Shown piece after piece: positions 42,327 through 50,562 of a stretch of 64,000 bases of DNA. The stretch is from Deltaproteobacteria bacterium. Its GTDB lineage: Bacteria; Myxococcota_A; UBA796; SXON01. The stretch lies in contig BJHF01000028.1 of assembly GCA_014191855.1 (NCBI GenBank), forward strand, positions 1 through 64,000, in the 5' to 3' direction. The translations under genes were made by a program, and so were the position numbers. The notes beneath the pieces are model-generated. The model worked only from the letters and a program-made list of their open reading frames with translations. It made no database searches and was not told the DNA's origin. Position 1 is the stretch's first letter. Each line of letters starts with the position of its first letter.

Positions 42327-43027
42327 CGGGAGGTCGGGGCCTCGGAGGGAATCCACGACAGGCTGGCTCCGATGGCCGTTTCTTCCGTGTCGAGCCGAAT
42401 CTCGCCGGAGAACGGCTCGACTTCCATGGTGTAGCCATCCGCCGGATCGTCCACCGCCACGATGCGCACCACCGTGAATTCCATCGTTCCATCGGGGAAG
42501 ATGTGGCTGTAGACCACGCGCTCGTCTTCCTCGGTCTTCGGCTCCTTGTCCGACGGGGTGATCGGCTCCGCGTACTGCGGCGTGTACACATAGGCGTATC
42601 GGCAACTTGAGGGCAGCTCGCCGCCGCTCGGGAAGCCCGATGCGTTGAGTCCAGCGAATCGGCCGTCCTGTTTTTGCAGATCCGCGGCTTCGCCCTCCTC
42701 GATCTCCTTCTTGGAGAACATCTTGAGCTTCTGCTGCTGCTCCTTCTCCCAGCGATCCCGAGCGTCGGGCTCGGAAAAGATGAGCGCGCCGGGATCCCCC
42801 ACCTCGATCTTGTAGGTGCCGCGATCGAGGTAATAGGCCACCCGGAAGGTGACGTTTCGCAGCATGGCCTCGGTTTGGAGGAGCTTGTACGTTTCCGCTA
42901 GCTGCTTGGCGGCGCCGCGCTGCTGCAGATCGAACACCGAGGTGAGGACGGGCGCACCGATGGCGAGGACGATGGCGATCACCGCCATCACCACGACCAT
43001 CTCGATGAGCGACATCCCCCGGCGCAT
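42323..43027 (-). CDS. gspH: Type II secretion system pseudopilin GspH
   Basis: A 234-residue pseudopilin with the N-terminal MRRGMSLIEMVVVMAVIAIV: the processing site is after Gly4, giving Met-Ser-Leu-Ile-Glu, so Glu is at mature position 5. A longer globular domain follows, with a Lys/Glu-rich region near 95-110. GspH connects the major GspG filament to the tip complex. A 4-bp stop/start overlap couples it to gspI. The order between G and I supports the name. Confidence 0.88.
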   Translation of the reverse strand: MRRGMSLIEMVVVMAVIAIVLAIGAPVLTSVFDLQQRGAAKQLAETYKLLQTEAMLRNVTFRVAYYLDRGTYKIEVGDPGALIFSEPDARDRWEKEQQQKLKMFSKKEIEEGEAADLQKQDGRFAGLNASGFPSGGELPSSCRYAYVYTPQYAEPITPSDKEPKTEEDERVVYSHIFPDGTMEFTVVRIVAVDDPADGYTMEVEPFSGEIRLDTEETAIGASLSWIPSEAPTSR

Positions 43028-43031
43028 GATG

Positions 43032-43448
43032 CTAGTCCCTCATGTCCCAGGACAGGATGTCGGCGTTCGAGTCCTCGCCGCCCTCCTTGCCGTCCTTGCC
43101 GAGGGAGATGATCTCGTAGTCGTGGTTGCCGTGCGTGCCGGGCGCAAAATACTGGAACGGGGCGCCCCACGCATCGGTGGGCGTTTCGTTGTTCGGGAAG
43201 TACTTCTTCGCGGCGTCCAACCCCTCACCGGTGGTGGGGTACTTCCCCTTGTGCTTGTACGAGTAGGCTGCGAGCGCCTTCTCGATGTTGTTGATCTCAA
43301 TCTTGGTGGCCGATGCGTTGGCATCGTCGAGGTAGCCGGTGACGTTCACCGCGATGACCGTCATCAGCACGCCGATGATGGCGATCACGACCATGATCTC
43401 GACGAGCGACATGCCTTTCTTGTTGTTCAACAGACGAGTACGGGACAC
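43032..43448 (-). CDS. gspG: Type II secretion system major pseudopilin GspG
   Basis: A 138-residue major pseudopilin, the repeated subunit of the T2SS filament. The processing site lies in KKGMSLVEIMVVIAIIG, with Glu at mature position 5. The C-terminal calcium-site region is typical (YPTTGEGLDAAKKYFP and DAWGAPFQYFAPG with acidic residues near the end). The GTG at 43448 has a perfectly placed GGAGG ribosome-binding sequence 5 nt upstream, so it was chosen over TTG 43460. It is the gene with the clearest Shine-Dalgarno in the operon, consistent with high expression. Confidence 0.95.
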   Translation of the reverse strand: MSRTRLLNNKKGMSLVEIMVVIAIIGVLMTVIAVNVTGYLDDANASATKIEINNIEKALAAYSYKHKGKYPTTGEGLDAAKKYFPNNETPTDAWGAPFQYFAPGTHGNHDYEIISLGKDGKEGGEDSNADILSWDMRD

Positions 43449-43460
43449 AGGGACCTCCAA

Positions 43461-44693
43461 TCAGTGAATGGCAGATGACAATTGAAGCATGGGGAGCAGG
43501 ATGCCGAGCGCGATGGTGGCGACGACGAGGCCCATGAAGATGGTCATGATCGGGGTGAGCAGCGAAGTGAGCTGGTTCACCGTGTTCTCCACCTCGGTGT
43601 CGTAGGCGTCGGCGACCTTGCTCAGCATCGTTTCCAGTTCGCCCGTTTTTTCACCGATGGTGATCATGTGGGTGACGATCGGCGGGAATTCGCCGCTGGC
43701 CTTGAGCGGCCCCGCGATGGACTGGCCCTCGGCGATGTTCTTGCCCGCGCCTTCTACCGCCGCGGCGATCACGTCGTTTCCGACTACGGTTTTGACGATC
43801 GCGAGCGCCGTGAGGATCGGTACGCCGGAGACGAGGAGCGTGCCCAGGGTACGACAGAACCGGGACACCGCGACGGTGCGGTTGAGCGGGCCGAACACCG
43901 GCAGCTTCAGTTGGGTGCGGTGCCACCAGGCACGGCCCTTTGGTGTCTTGATCCACCGCGACACGCCGTACATCGCCAGCGGCACCCCGAAGAGCAGGAA
44001 CCACTTGTAGTTGACGATGAAGTTCGAGATCCCGAAGAGGATCTGGGTGATCAGCGGCAGTGCTTTCCCGAAGCTATCGAAGATGCGCTTGATGCGCGGG
44101 ATGACGAAGGTGAACAGCCCGAGCACGAGGGCGGACGAGACCACCAACATGAGGACCGGGTAGGTGATCGCGGCGACGAGCTTGCCGCGGAGCGCAACGC
44201 TCGCTTCGGTGTAGGCGCTGAGACGCTCCAGCACGAGCTCCAGCGCGCCCGATTGTTCGCCGGCATCGACCATGTTCACGAACAGGTCGTCGAACACGGT
44301 GGGATGGGCCCGCAGCGCCTTGGCCAACGTAGTGCCTTCGTTCACCTTCTCGCGCACGTCGGTGAGCACCCCCTTCAGCTTGGGGTTCTCCGTTTGTTCC
44401 TGCAAAGCACCGAGCGCCTCCACCATCGGGATGTTCGCCCCGACGAGCGTGGACATCTGCGACGTGAGCGTTGCGAGGTCCTGCGGGCTTACCCGCTGGA
44501 AGATCTTGGCGAAGTCGACCTCGATGGAGAGGCCCTTGCCGCGCACGTTCCCGGATTTCTGTTCGTTGACGTCGGTCGGAAATAGCCCCTTCTTACGCAG
44601 GCTCGCGCGTGCGGCTTTGCCGCTGTCGGCGTCGAGCACACCCTTCACGGGTTTGCCGGCGCCATCGAAGCCAACGTATTCGAAGACCGGCAT
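43461..44693 (-). CDS. gspF: Type II secretion system inner-membrane platform protein GspF
   Basis: A 410-residue polytopic platform protein with the two repeated cytosolic helical domains of the T2SSF family (Pfam T2SSF, about 70-195 and 275-395). Membrane segments lie near 170-195, 215-235 and at the C-terminus (about 380-405). The N-terminus MPVFEYVGFDGAGKPVKG is characteristic. The repeat markers LFVNMVDAGEQSGAL and PPIVTHMITIGEKTGEL match between halves. It couples GspE to pilus assembly. Its ATG shares one base with the gspE stop (TGATG). Confidence 0.96.
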   Translation of the reverse strand: MPVFEYVGFDGAGKPVKGVLDADSGKAARASLRKKGLFPTDVNEQKSGNVRGKGLSIEVDFAKIFQRVSPQDLATLTSQMSTLVGANIPMVEALGALQEQTENPKLKGVLTDVREKVNEGTTLAKALRAHPTVFDDLFVNMVDAGEQSGALELVLERLSAYTEASVALRGKLVAAITYPVLMLVVSSALVLGLFTFVIPRIKRIFDSFGKALPLITQILFGISNFIVNYKWFLLFGVPLAMYGVSRWIKTPKGRAWWHRTQLKLPVFGPLNRTVAVSRFCRTLGTLLVSGVPILTALAIVKTVVGNDVIAAAVEGAGKNIAEGQSIAGPLKASGEFPPIVTHMITIGEKTGELETMLSKVADAYDTEVENTVNQLTSLLTPIMTIFMGLVVATIALGILLPMLQLSSAIH

Positions 44694-46402
44694 CAGGCCT
44701 CCGCGATGTCTTCTTGGGTTACGCGCATCACCTCGTCGAGGGAGGTGCCTCCTTCGAGGACGACGCGGATGCCGTCGTCGCGAAGCGAGCGCATGCCCAG
44801 CTCGCGAGCCCGGCGGGCCACCGCGCTGGTCGGCGCGTTCTTGAGCACCAATTCGCGAACGTCGTCGTGAACGGGAAGGAACTCGTAGATGCCCGTTCGG
44901 CCTTTGTAGCCCGTAGACAAGCACGCCGGACAGCCCACGGACTTGTACACGATGTTCGTGCCGATCAGCGCGCGGGTGATGCCGGCTTCGGCGAGCTCGC
45001 CATCGCTCGGAACATACGCCGCCTTGCACTGCGGGCAGAGCCGCCGCACGAGCCGCTGCGCGAGCACGGCCAACAACGAGCTGGTGACGAGGAATTTCTC
45101 CACGCCCATGTCGATGAGCCGGGTGAACGCCGTGGCGGCGTCGTTCGTGTGCAGCGTGCTGAACACGAGGTGGCCGGTGAGCGAGGCCTGCACGGCGTTG
45201 TCAGCCGTTTCTTTGTCGCGGATTTCGCCGACGAGGATAACGTCGGGATCCTGCCGGAGGTGGGCGCGGAGGGCCGAGGCGAACGTAAGGTCGATCTTCG
45301 GGTTTACCTGCGTTTGGCCGATGCCGCGCAGCTCGTACTCGATCGGATCCTCGATGGTGAGGATGTTGAGATCGGGGGCGTTGATCTCCGCGAGCGCGGA
45401 GTAGAGCGTGGTCGTTTTTCCGGAGCCCGTCGGGCCGGTGACGAGCACGATGCCGTGCGGACGTTGGATGACCTCGCGGAAGAGCGCCACCGTGTCCTTG
45501 GCCATGCCCACGCCATCGAGGGAAAACACGGTTCCCTTCTCGAGGATACGCATGACCACCCGCTCGCCGTGGCGCACCGGGAGGGTGGATACGCGCAAGT
45601 CGATTTCGCGGCCGGCGAACCGCGTACGGATGCGGCCGTCCTGCGGGATGCGCTTCTCGGCGATGTTGAGGCCGGCCATGATCTTCACGCGGCTCACGAT
45701 GCTCGCCTGGAGCTTTGGCGGCGGCTTCACGATCTCGTACAGGACACCGTCGATGCGGAACCGCACCACGAGCTCCTTCTCGAAGGGCTCGATGTGGATG
45801 TCGCTCGCCCGGTCCTTCACGGCGTTCGACAACAAGGAGTTGACGAACTTGATGATCGGCGCCTGGTTGGGATCATCGACGATATCGCCGGCGAGGTTGA
45901 GATCTCCCTCCTCGTCGTCCAGCCCATCCTCGATGATGCCTTCGAGCGTGGCCGACGCGCTCTTCGCGGCGCGGTCGTAGGCCTTGTTCGTGGCGTTCCG
46001 CAGCACGTCCGCGGAGACGACGAACGGGCGCACGGGCGTTTTGTAGAGGAGGCGGAGATCCTCCAGCATGCTCAAGGCGCGACCATCGGCGATGGCGACG
46101 CGCACGAAGGCGCCATCGCGCCAACAGGGGAGGAAGCCCTCTTCACGGGCCATCGCGAGGGAGATCGGACGCACGAGCTCCACGTCCACGGCTTCGTGTT
46201 CGATCGCATCGCGGTAGGGGAGGCCGAGCATCTCGGCAAGGGCCTGGCCCACGGCCGTGGAGCTGGCGACGTTCCCCCGTTGGATGCCCTCGAGGATCGA
46301 GATGCCGCTGCGCTCCGCGTCTTTCTTGGCGTCGCGCATCTTGGCGGGGTCGGCCCCCGCCTTGAGCAACATCTCCTCCATGCCGACGCGACGCACAGCC
46401 AT
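44693..46402 (-). CDS. gspE: Type II secretion system ATPase GspE
   Basis: A 569-residue secretion ATPase. N-terminal MshEN-type domain (about 5-150) and the core ATPase domain with Walker A GPTGSGKTTT (323-332), an Asp box TIEDPIEYEL, Walker B (DPDVILVGEIRD) and His box TGHLVFSTLHTN. Four cysteines in CPQC and CPAC near residues 460 and 500 form the zinc site that is typical of GspE. It drives pseudopilus assembly from the cytosol. It sits 3 bp after gspD and precedes gspF in the canonical order. Confidence 0.96.
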   Translation of the reverse strand: MAVRRVGMEEMLLKAGADPAKMRDAKKDAERSGISILEGIQRGNVASSTAVGQALAEMLGLPYRDAIEHEAVDVELVRPISLAMAREEGFLPCWRDGAFVRVAIADGRALSMLEDLRLLYKTPVRPFVVSADVLRNATNKAYDRAAKSASATLEGIIEDGLDDEEGDLNLAGDIVDDPNQAPIIKFVNSLLSNAVKDRASDIHIEPFEKELVVRFRIDGVLYEIVKPPPKLQASIVSRVKIMAGLNIAEKRIPQDGRIRTRFAGREIDLRVSTLPVRHGERVVMRILEKGTVFSLDGVGMAKDTVALFREVIQRPHGIVLVTGPTGSGKTTTLYSALAEINAPDLNILTIEDPIEYELRGIGQTQVNPKIDLTFASALRAHLRQDPDVILVGEIRDKETADNAVQASLTGHLVFSTLHTNDAATAFTRLIDMGVEKFLVTSSLLAVLAQRLVRRLCPQCKAAYVPSDGELAEAGITRALIGTNIVYKSVGCPACLSTGYKGRTGIYEFLPVHDDVRELVLKNAPTSAVARRARELGMRSLRDDGIRVVLEGGTSLDEVMRVTQEDIAEA

Positions 46403-46405
46403 GGC

Positions 46406-49396
46406 TCAGTTGCCTCCGGCGGCGGGAGCGGGGGCGGGCGTGTCGGTCGGCGGCGGCGCCGTCGGCGTGGTGCCGGCGGGGCCGCTCGGCGGAGGGGCGC
46501 TGCCCGTGGGCGGCAGGATGCTACCGGCGCCGGAGTCTCCACCGATCATCTCGCTGCCCGCGTGGGGCGGCTCTTTGGTGCGGTACTGGCTTGGCTGGTC
46601 GATGGCGGTCATCGAGCCAGAGAGGATGGTCTGCAGCTCCTTCTGCTGCTCGTCGCGCGACTTGCCGTAGAAACGCTTGATGAACTCCTGGCGTTGCGCC
46701 CACTTTACGCGGTACACCTCCTCCAGGTCGGCGCTGTCGTTGATCACATGGGGCGTAAGGAAGATGAGGAGGTTGGTCTTGCGCTCGGTGTCCCGCTTGC
46801 CGCGAAACAGCGCGCCGATCAGCGGGATGTCGCCAAGGATGGGGATCTTCGTCTCCACCTGGGTCGTCGTCTTCCCGATGAGGCCGCCGATCACGATGGT
46901 CTGGTTGTCGTCCACCACCGCCACATTTTCGAGCTCGCGCTCGGAGGTGATGAAGCCCGCGGTGGTGACATCGAGCCCCGAGCTGTCTTCTTCGACCTCG
47001 GCCACCTTGAGCGAAAGCTCCATCGTTACCGAGTTCGTCTCGTTGATCTGCGGCGTGACCGTGAGCTCGATGCCGACATCTTCCCGCTGGTAGCTCACGA
47101 TTGGGTTGTTGTTGTTGTCCCGACCGCTCGAAACGGGGAACGGCACGTTTCGGCCAACGGTGATCTTCGCTTCCTCGTTGTCGACGATCAACAACGACGG
47201 GTTCGAGAGGATGTCCACGCCTGAGTTGGACGCAAGCGCGTTGAGCGCGATCCCGAACGTGGGGATGCTCAGCACGGACGATTCGCCGGTTGACGAGAAG
47301 ATCGGGAGCTCAATCGTCTCCGCGCCGAAGATGCCCATCGCGAGGCCCGAGAGCGCATCCGTGGTGGCGCCGAACGAGGTGCCGTTGAGCTGCGCGGAGG
47401 CGAGCTGGAAGTTGCCGTCGCTGTCCGGGAGGCCGCCGTGGTAGCCAATCCCGAGGTCGAGCTCGTCTTCGCTGCCGATCTCAAGGACCACCGCCTCGAC
47501 GAACACCTGCCGCCGGCGAATATCCAGCTTGGAGATCACGCTCTGGATGACCCGATAATCCTCGGGCGCCGCGATGATCACCAGCGAGTTGGTGTTTTCG
47601 TCGGCCGTCACGCGCATGCCGTTGTCAAACGCGGCCACCACGCCGGTGCCGCCGCCGCCTCCCATCGCCGGCCCGCCCATACCGCCACCGCCGGGGCCGC
47701 CCATCCCGCCGCCCATCGGGTCCCCCGGTGCGCCGCCGGGCATCATGCCGCCGCCGCTGGAGCTCCGACCGCCGCCACCACCGCCGCTGCTCCCGCCGCC
47801 AAATCCAGAGCGGTTGCTGCCGGAGCTGCCGGAGCTGCCGGAGCTTCGGTTGCTGCTCCCCGACTTTTGGCTGCTCCCTGACTTCTTCGAAGAGGAAGAG
47901 GAAGACGACCGGCTGCTTCCGCCGCCGGAGCTGCTGTTGGAGCTGCTGAGATCCTGGAGCACCGAGGCCACGTCGGAGGCCTTCGCGTTCTCCAGGTAGA
48001 TCACGTGGATCTGGGAGCGGCTGGAGGGATCGATGTCCTGGTCGAGCCTGTCGATCAGCGACTTGATGTCGGCCAGCGCTTCCTCGTTGGCGAGGAGGAT
48101 GAGCGAATTGGTGCGCTCATCCGACATGATCTTGGAGATGTAGGCGCCCTCGGCGCCGAGGGTCGTCGAGCTTCCCCCTGCCGCGGCCGCCGCGTTCTCC
48201 CCCTTGCCCTTCTTGCTGCGGCTGCTCCGGTCGTTTGTGCTCTGCGAGCTGCTCGACGTGCCGGTTGCCGCAACGCCATACAGATCTTCAAGGATCTTCT
48301 CCACGTCGGCCGCCGTTGCGTGCTTCAGCGGCACGATCTCCAGCTTCGACTTGGGCGCCGCCACATCGAGCTGCGAGACGATTCGGCTGACTCGCCGGAT
48401 GTTGTACGAGGAGTCGGTGATGATGAGCGTGTTCGTCGGCGCGTAGGCGACGACGCGCACCTTCGAGCCCGCAAGCTCCTTCACGACCGAGGCCATGTCG
48501 GAGACGTTGACGTTTTCGACCTGGAGGATCTGGGTGACGAAGTTGTCGGTTTGCGGCAGCGCGTCATCCGCCTGGTACACGCGCAGCGGCGTGTTGGCCG
48601 CTTCCGACGTCGGCACCACCTTCGTGTTCTTCCCGACCTGCACCGTGGTGTAGCCATTGACCTCGAGCGCGCTCAGAAACGCCTCGTAGGCCTCATCCAC
48701 CGACACCTGCTGGTGGCTGATGATGGTGATCTTCCCGCTCAGGTCATCCTTGATGATGAAGTTCTTGCAGGTGATCTCGGCCATGTACTTCACGACATCC
48801 CCCACGGGGGCGTCCACAAAGTCCATCGTGATCTTCGCCTTGCTCTGCACGCACGGCGCGTGCTGGATCGTCGCGCTCGCGCCAGGTGCCGGCGCTCCGG
48901 CTCCCTGAGCGTCTCCTCCTGGGGCGACGCCCCCGGGTGTCACGCCCCCGGGCATCGCGCCGCCGCCACCTTCTGCGCCGCCCATCTGGCCGCCGGGCCC
49001 GCCCATTTGCCCCCCCTGGCCGCCGGGGCCGCCCATCTGGCCGCCTTGACCCCCGGGGCCGCCCATCTGGCCGCCCTGGCCGCCGGGCCCGCCCATCTGG
49101 CCGCCGGGCCCGCCCATCTGGCCGCCGGGCCCGCCCATCTGGCCGCCGGGGCCGCCCATCTGGCCACCCATCTGCCCGCCCTGACCGCCCTGGCCCCCTG
49201 GGAACGGCATCTTGCCGTTGAGTGGCGTGATTCGGTTCGGGCCGCCGGGCTCGCTGCCGTCGCCGTTCTCGCCGCCCTTGTCCTCCGGCGGGTCCTCGCC
49301 TTCATCCTGTGCAAAGGCGTGGGAGAAGCCGAGGAGCCCGAGGAGGAGCACCGCGCTGAGGCGAGACGCAAACTGTACAAATGGAACCGGCATCAT
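46406..49396 (-). CDS. gspD: Type II secretion system secretin GspD with two low-complexity insertions
   Basis: A 996-residue outer-membrane secretin, longer than the usual 650-750. Signal peptide to about residue 29. Residues 66-170 are a Gly/Met/Gln/Pro repeat (QMGGPGG-type units). N0 follows (about 190-260, KITMDFVDAPVGDVVKYM), then the N1-N3 domains (AYAPTNTLIITDSSYNIRR, ERTNSLILLANEEALADIK). Within the N3 region there is a ~100-residue Ser/Gly-rich insertion (near 485-585). The secretin core (about 600-900, with VLSIPTFGIALNALASN) ends before a Pro-rich tail. Starts at 49396 and 49393 (MM) are both possible. It would form the exit channel for folded periplasmic proteins. Confidence 0.95.
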   Translation of the reverse strand: MMPVPFVQFASRLSAVLLLGLLGFSHAFAQDEGEDPPEDKGGENGDGSEPGGPNRITPLNGKMPFPGGQGGQGGQMGGQMGGPGGQMGGPGGQMGGPGGQMGGPGGQGGQMGGPGGQGGQMGGPGGQGGQMGGPGGQMGGAEGGGGAMPGGVTPGGVAPGGDAQGAGAPAPGASATIQHAPCVQSKAKITMDFVDAPVGDVVKYMAEITCKNFIIKDDLSGKITIISHQQVSVDEAYEAFLSALEVNGYTTVQVGKNTKVVPTSEAANTPLRVYQADDALPQTDNFVTQILQVENVNVSDMASVVKELAGSKVRVVAYAPTNTLIITDSSYNIRRVSRIVSQLDVAAPKSKLEIVPLKHATAADVEKILEDLYGVAATGTSSSSQSTNDRSSRSKKGKGENAAAAAGGSSTTLGAEGAYISKIMSDERTNSLILLANEEALADIKSLIDRLDQDIDPSSRSQIHVIYLENAKASDVASVLQDLSSSNSSSGGGSSRSSSSSSSKKSGSSQKSGSSNRSSGSSGSSGSNRSGFGGGSSGGGGGGRSSSGGGMMPGGAPGDPMGGGMGGPGGGGMGGPAMGGGGGTGVVAAFDNGMRVTADENTNSLVIIAAPEDYRVIQSVISKLDIRRRQVFVEAVVLEIGSEDELDLGIGYHGGLPDSDGNFQLASAQLNGTSFGATTDALSGLAMGIFGAETIELPIFSSTGESSVLSIPTFGIALNALASNSGVDILSNPSLLIVDNEEAKITVGRNVPFPVSSGRDNNNNPIVSYQREDVGIELTVTPQINETNSVTMELSLKVAEVEEDSSGLDVTTAGFITSERELENVAVVDDNQTIVIGGLIGKTTTQVETKIPILGDIPLIGALFRGKRDTERKTNLLIFLTPHVINDSADLEEVYRVKWAQRQEFIKRFYGKSRDEQQKELQTILSGSMTAIDQPSQYRTKEPPHAGSEMIGGDSGAGSILPPTGSAPPPSGPAGTTPTAPPPTDTPAPAPAAGGN
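47644..47950 (-). repeat. Ser/Gly-rich low-complexity insertion in gspD
   Basis: About 100 codons of near-continuous Ser and Gly (tracts of SSSSSSS, GSSGSSG and MGGGMGGPGG) interrupt the third N-domain of the secretin. The start is the Ser-rich tract at the 5' side of the coding sequence and the end is a Gly/Met/Pro-rich tract. It is in-frame and codon use matches neighbours, so it is a real extension and not a sequencing artefact. Confidence 0.8.
48887..49201 (-). repeat. QMGGPGG coding repeat in gspD
   Basis: The DNA contains tandem 18-21 bp units reading out as GGQMGGPGG-type heptads, with about nine copies between residues 75 and 150 of the secretin. Copy number is likely to be variable by slippage. 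It lies between the signal peptide and the N0 domain, so the repeat would be in the periplasm near the inner membrane platform. Confidence 0.85.
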
Positions 49397-50346
49397 CAGC
49401 GTACCTCGTACTCAATCGTCATCTTCTGGTTGCGACGCGTGATCTCGAAGTTGAATCCGCGCTCGTTTTGCAAGGAGCCGTAGGCGCTCATCGCAGTTTC
49501 CATGCTGTTCATGGCTTGACCGTTCACGGTGTGGACCACGTCACCGTTCTTGATCCCCAGCTTGTCGAACACGCTGCCCTTGCGAATTGCGGAGAGGCGG
49601 AAGCCGACCACCGCGCCATCCTCCGTCTTCGGCGAGGCCCGGATCTGCGTGGCCAGCGACTCCACGTTGCCGAGCTGCTTCTCAAGGAAGGAGCGATCGA
49701 CGAGGAATTTCGTGTCGGAGACTTTGGTGACGCCATCGCCTTCGGCTGCAGCGGTGCCGGCATCGGCCACCGCACCGCCGATCCGCTTGTCGTCGCTCCC
49801 CATGCACAAGCAGCCGCCGCCCGCAAGGCATACCTTCTTCTGCTCGATCGTGAGGATCTTGCCCTCGCTCCCCACGTCGTCCCCCACCTTGTACCCGTTG
49901 GCGCGCGAGGACTTGGAACCATCGCTGATGAGCGCGCTGGAGTACTCGGGGAGGCTTGCCACGACCGTGGCGAGGAGCTGCGCCTTGGAATCCTTACAAT
50001 CCTGGGTGGTGGCATCCCCCGCGGCCGCGCTGAACGTGGCCGCCGAGTCGAAGATGTTCCGCCGCACCACGGAGTCGGTGAAGACCCGCTTGTCGGCGTG
50101 AAACGTCATGTCATCCTCCGGGGAGGGGAGGGCCCCTTCCTGGTCGGACATCGGCGGTTCTGGGGTGGAGGTGGACTTCGCGGACAGCGGGGCGTCTTCG
50201 TACTCCGCCGGTTCGGCGCCCTCTGGAAGGGAGAGGCGCGTTCCGACGGCCACGTTGACGCCCGCTCCGACCGCGAAGCCTGTGGCGAGCGCGACGCCGA
50301 GCGTGATCAGCGCCAGGGTGCGGGTGAGGACGGGCAGGCTCGGCAT
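49396..50346 (-). CDS. gspC: Type II secretion system protein GspC with PDZ domain
   Basis: A 316-residue bitopic protein with a membrane helix at about 8-30 (LTRTLALITLGVALATGFAVG), a disordered linker, the homology region near 90-150 (RRNIFDS near 95 matches the HR segment of GspC), and a C-terminal PDZ domain (about 220-316, with GFRLSAIRKGSVFDKLGIKNGDVVHTVNG). It links the secretin GspD to the inner-membrane platform and helps select cargo. A longer frame adds 26 residues but ATG 50346 gives the family N-terminus. It is the first gene of the long minus-strand run. Confidence 0.9.
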   Translation of the reverse strand: MPSLPVLTRTLALITLGVALATGFAVGAGVNVAVGTRLSLPEGAEPAEYEDAPLSAKSTSTPEPPMSDQEGALPSPEDDMTFHADKRVFTDSVVRRNIFDSAATFSAAAGDATTQDCKDSKAQLLATVVASLPEYSSALISDGSKSSRANGYKVGDDVGSEGKILTIEQKKVCLAGGGCLCMGSDDKRIGGAVADAGTAAAEGDGVTKVSDTKFLVDRSFLEKQLGNVESLATQIRASPKTEDGAVVGFRLSAIRKGSVFDKLGIKNGDVVHTVNGQAMNSMETAMSAYGSLQNERGFNFEITRRNQKMTIEYEVR

Positions 50347-50413
50347 GCGTGTCAAGGCCCAGCAAGAACCGTGCCGTCGAATGTGCGTAGGAAGAAGGGT
50401 GAGAAAGCAGACT

Positions 50414-50438
50414 TTTGACGCCACTCTGTCAAAGTGGC
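50414..50438. promoter_or_regulatory. Inverted repeat in the divergent gspC/cyclase intergenic region
   Basis: GCCACT (50420-50425) and AGTGGC (50433-50438) form a 6-bp stem around CTGTCAA. TTTGAC (50414-50419) and GTCAAA at 50429-50433 or so overlap it as a second dyad. The region separates the T2SS operon from the nucleotide-cyclase operon, so it could be an operator acting on one or both. The rest of the 216-bp interval shows no gene. Confidence 0.35.
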
Positions 50439-50562
50439 ACCGCGGTGTCGGCGCGCCGTGACAAGCTGTCCGTCAAGGGGTGTCGGGGGGCGTCACGGCG
50501 CGTTCCTTCGCGATTGGGCTTCGACTTCGGTCGCCAGAGGCGATAGAGTGGGGCGCCGAGGG

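Noticed and set aside
50430-50460. Possible sigma-54 promoter (TGGCAC with a later T-rich-type pair)
   Set aside because: TGGCAC at 50436 is present but the downstream element reads TGTC where TTGC is expected, so it does not fit the consensus.
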